64,000 nucleotides of DNA, from the NCBI RefSeq assembly GCF_016862315.1, contig NZ_BOMS01000094.1:1-64000 (forward strand), read 5' to 3'. Below are positions 59,326 through 64,000 of the stretch, in pieces; the stretch's first letter is position 1, and each line of letters opens with the position of its first letter. Below the pieces are notes generated by a model that did no database searches, was not told the origin of the DNA, and was given only the letters and a program-made list of their open reading frames with translations. The translations under genes and the position numbers were made by a program. The stretch comes from Actinoplanes palleronii. GTDB lineage: Bacteria > Actinomycetota > Actinomycetes > Mycobacteriales > Micromonosporaceae.

Positions 59326-60189
59326 GTGTCACGCGGGGTGGGAAAGACCGATCAGATCGCGGTGACGCACGCCCGGCGCCTCCGCCGCCCCGAGAACGAC
59401 GGCCATCACGAGCTGCAGCGCCCGCCCGGCCGGCAGCGCGCCCGGCACACCGGCAAGTGGGGTTTCTGGACGCCGCCGGTGGACCGCTCCGGTCGTACGG
59501 TGACGTTGTCCGGCGAGGCCGAGCGGGTCGAGCTGAAGGTGGTCTCGTCCGAGCGGCAGTGCCGCGCGCTGGACCTGGAGCGGTACGCGGTGCAGACCCG
59601 CCGGGTGTTCTTCCTGGACACGCCGGATCGCGCGCTGGACCGGCACGGCCTGATCATCCGGATCCGGGACATGGGTGACCGCCCGGACGACGCGGTGGTC
59701 AAGCTGCGCCCGATGGCCTCGCACACCGTGCCGAAATGGCTGCGCCGCACCAGCCGCCTCGAGGTGGAGATCGACGCGATGCCCGGGCACCGGGTCTGTT
59801 CCGGCTCGCTCAAGGTCCGCCTGGGCCGCGGCGTCGTCGATCGCGCGCTGACCAAGGGCCGCCCGCTGGCGAAGCTGGTCGCGCCTCCGCAGCGCCGGTT
59901 GCTCGCCGCCTGCGGGCCGACCGGCGTGTCACTCACCGACCTGATCGTTTTCGGACCGGTGGAGGTCCAGAAGTACAAGCTGCAGCCGACCGGCTTCGAC
60001 GGGCAGCTCAGCGCGGAACGCTGGGCGTTCCCGGACGGCTCGACGATCCTGGAGCTGTCCACCCGCTGCCCGGTCGGCGAGGCCCCGGCGGTGGCGGCCC
60101 GGCTGACCGAGGTGCTCGCCGCGCACGGCGTCGAACCCGCCGAGCTGCAGGTCACCAAGACCGCCACGACGCTGCGTTATTTCGGCTGA
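59326..60189 (+). CDS. CYTH/triphosphate-tunnel-like protein
   Basis: 287 residues. After a basic N-terminal extension, a CYTH-like barrel is seen in E-R-V-E-L-K-V-V-S-S (an ExExK-like variant), then R-V-F-F-L-D-T-P-D-R-A-L, L-I-I-R-I-R-D and D-A-V-V-K-L-R-P. Family members hydrolyse triphosphates or are class IV adenylate cyclases; the opening motif is E-R-V-E-L-K and so keeps two acidic/basic positions. Start uncertain: GTG 59326 or 59338; neither has a clear SD. It follows the acyl-CoA dehydrogenase by 68 nt. Confidence 0.68.
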   Translation: MSRGVGKTDQIAVTHARRLRRPENDGHHELQRPPGRQRARHTGKWGFWTPPVDRSGRTVTLSGEAERVELKVVSSERQCRALDLERYAVQTRRVFFLDTPDRALDRHGLIIRIRDMGDRPDDAVVKLRPMASHTVPKWLRRTSRLEVEIDAMPGHRVCSGSLKVRLGRGVVDRALTKGRPLAKLVAPPQRRLLAACGPTGVSLTDLIVFGPVEVQKYKLQPTGFDGQLSAERWAFPDGSTILELSTRCPVGEAPAVAARLTEVLAAHGVEPAELQVTKTATTLRYFG

Positions 60190-60263
60190 CATAAAGCCGC
60201 AGGTCAGCGCGGCTCTGTGCCAACACATGGGCGAAGATCGAGCGGGATCGCTAGGAATAGGGC

Positions 60264-60938
60264 ATGGCCAACGAGATCGCCGTACCCCTGCTGCCCTGCG
60301 CGTCCATCGACGAGATGGCGGACTTCTACCAGGCGCTCGGCTTCCGGACCACCCACCACCAGACCCGCCCGAATCCGTACGTCGCGATGCAGCGCGAGGA
60401 CCTGCACCTGCACTTCTTCGGGATGCCGGACTACCTCCCGGCCGACTCGTACAGCACCTGCCTGGTCCTGGTCCCGGACATCGCGGCACTGCACCGGGAG
60501 TTCGCGGCCGGCCTGCGCGCCAGGTACGGCCGGGTGCCGCTGGCCGGCATCCCGCGGATGACCCGGCCCCGGGCGCGCAAGAACGCCGGCGGGACCTCCG
60601 GGTTCAGCGTCGTCGACCCGGGTGGCAACTGGATCCGGATCACGTCGAACACTCCGCCGCCGGCCACCGTCACCTCGCCGCTGGCCACCACGATGGCCAA
60701 CGCCGTGGTCCTCGCCGACTCCAAGGGTGATCACCGGCAGGCGGCCCGGATCCTGGACGGCGCGCTCGGCAGGCCGGCCGCCGGCGACGATCCGGCGCTG
60801 GGCGAGGCGCTGCTCTACCGGGCCGAACTCGCCGTGACGCTGTCCGATCCGGACGCCGCGCGGCTCGCCCTGCAGCGCGCGGCCGGGCTGCCGCTGACCC
60901 CGGATCAGCGCGCGGTGCTCGACGAGCTCAGCGACTGA
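60264..60938 (+). CDS. VOC-family protein with C-terminal helical tail
   Basis: 224 residues. Residues 1-130 are a glyoxalase/bleomycin-resistance fold (L-L-P-C-A-S-I-D-E-M-A-D-F-Y-Q-A-L-G-F and V-V-D-P-G-G-N-W-I-R-I). The remaining 90 residues form a helical TPR-like stretch (A-A-R-I-L-D-G-A-L and L-L-Y-R-A-E-L-A-V-T-L-S-D-P-D-A-A-R). The fusion is not typical of single-domain VOC resistance proteins. ATG with TAGGAA 6 nt upstream (leaderless). Confidence 0.8.
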   Translation: MANEIAVPLLPCASIDEMADFYQALGFRTTHHQTRPNPYVAMQREDLHLHFFGMPDYLPADSYSTCLVLVPDIAALHREFAAGLRARYGRVPLAGIPRMTRPRARKNAGGTSGFSVVDPGGNWIRITSNTPPPATVTSPLATTMANAVVLADSKGDHRQAARILDGALGRPAAGDDPALGEALLYRAELAVTLSDPDAARLALQRAAGLPLTPDQRAVLDELSD

Positions 60939-61054
60939 CGGGCCGCGCGCCGAGCGAGGTGATCACGATCGGCGCCCGGGGCTATGCACCTGGTTGCACA
61001 GCACCGGGTGTTCGCAAGTCGGCATCAATGTCCTGAACACCTGCTAATAAATCG

Positions 61055-61065
61055 TTGATCGTCAA
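61055..61065. promoter_or_regulatory. TTGATCGTCAA dyad upstream of the subtilase gene
   Basis: A perfect odd-length palindrome 65 nt before the start, in the most AT-rich part of the gap. Possible operator. Confidence 0.4.
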
Positions 61066-61129
61066 TCAAAGGTTCCCTCCTAGCCTCATCCACAGGCGCC
61101 AATCAGACGCCGCAGATCGGGAGGAACCC

Positions 61130-62320
61130 ATGCGCTCCGTACGCCACCCCCGCGCCGCCGCCGTCCTCGTCGGCACCGCACTCGCCATCGTCGCGACGGC
61201 GCCCGCCTACGCCGCCGAGGCGACCGGCACCGTCCTGCACGCCGGCAGCGCCACCGCGGTCGACGGCACGTACCTGGTCACCTTCACAGACGGGGTGCAG
61301 GCCGACAAGTCCCGCGCCGACCGGCTGTCGGCCCGCTACGGCGGCTCGGTCGCCCGGGTCTTCGGCCACGCCGTCGAGGGTTACAGCGCGCACCTGACCG
61401 CCCGGCAGGCCGCCCGGCTCGCCGCCGACCCGTCGGTGGCCCGTGTGGAGGCCGACCAGACGGTACGGATCGCGGACACCCAGAGCGCCGCGCCGTGGGG
61501 CCTGGACCGGATCGACCAGCGGGCGCTGCCGCTGAGCGGGACGTACACGTACGGGCCGAGCACCGGCACCACGGTCTACGTGATCGACACCGGGATCCGG
61601 ATCACCCACCAGGACTTCGGCGGCCGGGCCAGCTACGGCTACGACGCGGTAGACGGCGACAGCGTCGCGCAGGACGGCAACGGGCACGGCACGTTCGTCT
61701 CGGGGGTCGCGGCCGGCAGCACGTACGGCGTGGCCAAGAGCGCGAACGTGGTCGGCGTCCGGGTGCTGGACAACAACGGATCGGGCACCACGGCCGGGGT
61801 GATCGCCGGCATCGACTGGGTGACCGCGCACGCCACCGTCGGACGTTCGGTGGCGAACCTGAGCCTGGGCGGCGGCACCAGCACCACACTCGACGCCGCG
61901 GTCCGCCGCTCGATCACGGCCGGGATCCCGTACGCCATCGCGGCCGGCAACTCCGGCGTCAACGCGAGCACCAGCTCACCGGCGCGGGTCACCGAGGCGC
62001 TGACCGTCGGCGCGACCAGCAACACCGACGCGAAGGCGTCCTGGTCCAACTACGGCGCGGTGCTGGACCTGTTCGCCCCCGGCGTCTCGATCACCTCGGC
62101 GTGGCGCACCAGCGACTCCGCGACGTACACCGGCAGCGGCACCTCGTTCTCGTCGCCGCACGTGGCGGGCGCGGCCGCGCTCTACCTGACCGCCCACCCG
62201 GGCGCCACGGTGGCGACGGTCAACACCGCGATCGTCAACGCCGCCACCACCGGGGTGGTCACCAGCCCCGGCTCCGGCTCGCCGAACCGTCTGCTCTACA
62301 CCGGCTCGCTGTCGAGCTGA
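61130..62320 (+). CDS. Secreted subtilisin-like serine protease (S8)
   Basis: 396 residues. Signal peptide about 1-28 (ends A-Y-A), an inhibitor-I9-like propeptide (about 30-115), and a peptidase S8 domain with Asp153 (V-I-D-T-G), His186 (N-G-H-G-T), Asn274 (A-A-G-N-S-G) and Ser339 (G-T-S-F-S-S-P-H). A secreted proteinase K/thermitase-like enzyme. SD GGGAGG before ATG. A strong hairpin follows its stop. Confidence 0.95.
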   Translation: MRSVRHPRAAAVLVGTALAIVATAPAYAAEATGTVLHAGSATAVDGTYLVTFTDGVQADKSRADRLSARYGGSVARVFGHAVEGYSAHLTARQAARLAADPSVARVEADQTVRIADTQSAAPWGLDRIDQRALPLSGTYTYGPSTGTTVYVIDTGIRITHQDFGGRASYGYDAVDGDSVAQDGNGHGTFVSGVAAGSTYGVAKSANVVGVRVLDNNGSGTTAGVIAGIDWVTAHATVGRSVANLSLGGGTSTTLDAAVRRSITAGIPYAIAAGNSGVNASTSSPARVTEALTVGATSNTDAKASWSNYGAVLDLFAPGVSITSAWRTSDSATYTGSGTSFSSPHVAGAAALYLTAHPGATVATVNTAIVNAATTGVVTSPGSGSPNRLLYTGSLSS

Positions 62321-62337
62321 CCTCGTACCGTAAAGAT

Positions 62338-62367
62338 GCCCGGCGCCGGGACCACCCGGCGCCGGGC
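62338..62367. terminator. Bidirectional terminator hairpin
   Basis: A perfect 13-bp GC stem (62338-62350 with 62355-62367) and 4-nt loop between the convergent protease and transporter genes, directly after the protease stop and 7 nt before the transporter's stop. Confidence 0.82.
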
Positions 62368-62373
62368 AGCGTG

Positions 62374-63711
62374 CTATTTCTGCAGGACCTCGTCGTGCGC
62401 CTCGAGCACCCGGTCGTGCTCGAGCGACGTGCGGGCCGTCTCCTTCGAGGCCAGGACCGCGATCACGGTCAGCACCGAGGCGACCGTCATGTAGATGGCC
62501 ACCGCTGTCGTGTTCGGGTTCGTCACGTCGCCGAGCAGGGTCAGCGCGATGATCGGGGCGAGCGCGCCGGCCAGGATCGAGGCCAGCTGGTAGCCGACCG
62601 ACGCGCCGGTGTAGCGCACCGACGTGCCGAAGAGCTCCGCGAAGAACGCCGCCTGCGGCGCGTACATCAGAGCGTGCAACATCAGGCCGACGACCACCGC
62701 AAGGATGATCTTCGGTTCGGACCGACTACCCACAAGACCGAAGAAGACGTACGACCAGAGCGCGATCCCGATCGCGCCCGCGAGATACAACGGCCGCCGC
62801 CCGACCCGGTCGGAGACCGCCCCGAAGACCGGGATCAGCACGAACTGCACGGCCGAGCCGATCAGCAACGCCGTGAGGATCTTCCCCTTGTCCGCGGCGG
62901 TGCCCGCGAACGTCGTCAGATACGTGATCGAGATGACGGTGACCAGGTAGTACGCGATGTTCTCGGCCAGCCGCATGCCCATCGCGAGCAGGATCTCCCG
63001 CGGATAGCGGCGGATCACCTCGAGCAGCGGCTGGTGGTCCCGGGTGGTCAGCGCGGCGCGCGCCTGCTGGAACAGCGGGGACTCCTCGATGCTCAGCCGC
63101 ACCCACAGCCCGACCAGCACCAGCACCGCGCTGAGCAGGAACGGGATCCGCCAGCCCCAGGCGTTGAACGCCTCGTCCGGCTGGACCAGGGCGAGCAGCC
63201 AGAGCACCCCGGTGGCCAGCAGGTTGCCGAGCGCGACCCCGGCCTGCGGCCACGACGACCAGAACCCGCGGCGCGCGTCGTCGCCGTGCTCGGCGGCCAT
63301 CAGCACCGCGCCGCCCCACTCGCCGCCGACCGCGAAACCCTGCAGCAGCCGGCAGAGCAGCAGCAGGATCGGGGCGGCGACGCCGACCGAGGCGTAGGTG
63401 GGCAGCAGTCCGATGGCGACGGTCGCGGCGCCCATCAGCATCAGCGAGACGACCAGCATCTTCTTGCGGCCGACCCGGTCACCGAAGTGCCCGAAGATCA
63501 CCCCGCCGAGCGGCCGGGCCACAAAACCCAGCGCGTACGTGCCGAACGCCAGCAGGGTGCCGGTGACCGGGTCGGACTTGGGGAAGAACAGGGTGCCGAA
63601 GACCAGGGCGGCGGCGGAGCCGTAGAGGAAGAAGTCGTACCACTCCACGGCGGTGCCGACCAGGGAGGCGAAGACGACCTTGACGATCGGGGCACGTGCG
63701 GTGGTCGACAT
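62374..63711 (-). CDS. MHS-family MFS transporter (metabolite:H+ symporter)
   Basis: 445 residues, twelve hydrophobic helices. The opening S-L-V-G-T-A-V-E-W-Y-D-F-F-L-Y-G and H-F-G-D-R-V-G-R-K-K loop are signatures of the MHS subfamily (ProP/KgtP/ShiA), which imports organic acids or betaines with protons. SD AAAGGA before ATG. A dyad at 63735-63759 precedes it, and a PucR-type regulator gene on the same strand lies upstream. Confidence 0.9.
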   Translation of the reverse strand: MSTTARAPIVKVVFASLVGTAVEWYDFFLYGSAAALVFGTLFFPKSDPVTGTLLAFGTYALGFVARPLGGVIFGHFGDRVGRKKMLVVSLMLMGAATVAIGLLPTYASVGVAAPILLLLCRLLQGFAVGGEWGGAVLMAAEHGDDARRGFWSSWPQAGVALGNLLATGVLWLLALVQPDEAFNAWGWRIPFLLSAVLVLVGLWVRLSIEESPLFQQARAALTTRDHQPLLEVIRRYPREILLAMGMRLAENIAYYLVTVISITYLTTFAGTAADKGKILTALLIGSAVQFVLIPVFGAVSDRVGRRPLYLAGAIGIALWSYVFFGLVGSRSEPKIILAVVVGLMLHALMYAPQAAFFAELFGTSVRYTGASVGYQLASILAGALAPIIALTLLGDVTNPNTTAVAIYMTVASVLTVIAVLASKETARTSLEHDRVLEAHDEVLQK

Positions 63712-63734
63712 GTGCGTCCTTTCTCAAAAGGTGT

Positions 63735-63759
63735 GACGTAGGTAACGGGACGCTACGTC
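63735..63759. promoter_or_regulatory. GACGTAG...CTACGTC operator dyad
   Basis: Seven-base perfect arms (63735-63741, 63753-63759) with an 11-nt spacer, 24 nt upstream of the transporter start. Likely a regulator binding site. Confidence 0.6.
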
Positions 63760-63807
63760 CGGGCACCCCGGGAAACCCATGGATCGGATCGACACATCGA
63801 ACTGGTT

Positions 63808-64000
63808 CTAGGTGTGGTCGGCGGCCACGGTGGCGCGCAGCCGGTGCAGGCGCAGGGCCAGCTGCAGGTCCAGCACCCGGCGGGGGTGCTGCCAGTCGTC
63901 GCCGAGCAGCTGGGCCACCCGGTCCAGGCGCTGGGTCACCGTGTTGACGTGCACGTGCAGCGCCTCGGCCGCCCTGGCCAGGCCACCGCCCTGATCGAAG
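63808..64000 (-). CDS. PucR-family regulator, C-terminal fragment
   Basis: Only the last 64 residues are in the window. They form the PucR-type C-terminal helix-turn-helix: L-A-R-A-A-E-A-L-H-V-H-V-N-T-V-T-Q-R-L-D-R-V-A-Q-L-L-G followed by R-R-V-L-D-L-Q-L-A-L-R-L-H-R-L. Stop TAG at 63810-63808; the gene continues beyond the right edge. Such regulators control transport and catabolism of purines and other nitrogen compounds, so it may regulate the adjacent MHS transporter. Confidence 0.85.
   Translation of the reverse strand, partial: FDQGGGLARAAEALHVHVNTVTQRLDRVAQLLGDDWQHPRRVLDLQLALRLHRLRATVAADHT

Overview
The window is a very GC-rich chromosome segment from a filamentous actinobacterium. Micromonosporaceae, and Actinoplanes in particular, is the best guess. 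The reasons are the F420-type enzymes, SigE-family sigma factor, secreted glycosidases with ricin-B lectin modules, a GlnR-type regulator, many LacI/TetR/MFS pairs and a very large number of apparently leaderless genes. This is inference from gene content, not a database match. No rRNA, tRNA, CRISPR array, insertion sequence or phage gene was found.

Layout. 0-10 kb: a TetR/F420-oxidoreductase pair with two operator dyads, a YgjV-GNAT fusion, a P450-ferredoxin operon, a PQQ-like propeller, a PAS-ending membrane receptor without an output domain, an inositol-monophosphatase-like enzyme, an MFS carrier and a GlnR-like orphan regulator. 10-17 kb: a three-gene operon for secreted GH59, GH92 and SGNH enzymes carrying four C-terminal ricin-B lectin domains, driven by a promoter with a LacI-type operator between -35 and -10. 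17-31 kb: small regulator/enzyme pairs (DUF5937-type regulator/MFS, APH/LacI, MarR/FAD-monooxygenase), a cpREC-nitrilase pair, a 3D-domain lipoprotein, a truncated gene, an aldo/keto reductase and a SigE sigma factor with a membrane propeller partner. 31-40 kb: MFS and LacI around two TAGAACGTTCTA operators, then a 1356-residue kinase-receiver-SpoIIE-RsbW fusion with its STAS partner and a gene whose Tat-like leader is in another frame. 40-49 kb: an Rv0909-like small protein, two unknown genes, a UxaA-type dehydratase, a protein O-mannosyltransferase, a beta-helix lipoprotein behind a LacI regulator, and a stand-alone receiver. 49-64 kb: fprA, a cold-shock gene, two methyltransferases, a saccharopine-dehydrogenase-like enzyme divergent from a TetR, a repeat-rich 1.1-kb non-coding stretch, a short Ino1 paralogue, an acyl-CoA dehydrogenase, a CYTH protein, a VOC protein, a secreted subtilase, an MHS-type transporter and the 3' end of a PucR-type regulator.

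The most unusual content is non-coding. One family of 55-60-nt imperfect hairpins (CCGGCTGG...CCAGCCGG arms) sits at the 3' ends of genes at 1.6, 19.9, 31.4, 39.4, 45.3, 55.4 and 56.3 kb, mostly between convergent genes and partly in tandem. A second family of about 70 nt occurs at 1.8, 9.4, 28.1, 39.5 and 45.2 kb. It abuts or overlaps stop codons and in one place runs through a truncated gene. About fifteen genes carry a TAnnnT-like -10 box exactly 6-7 nt before the start codon, which implies leaderless mRNAs as a default mode here.
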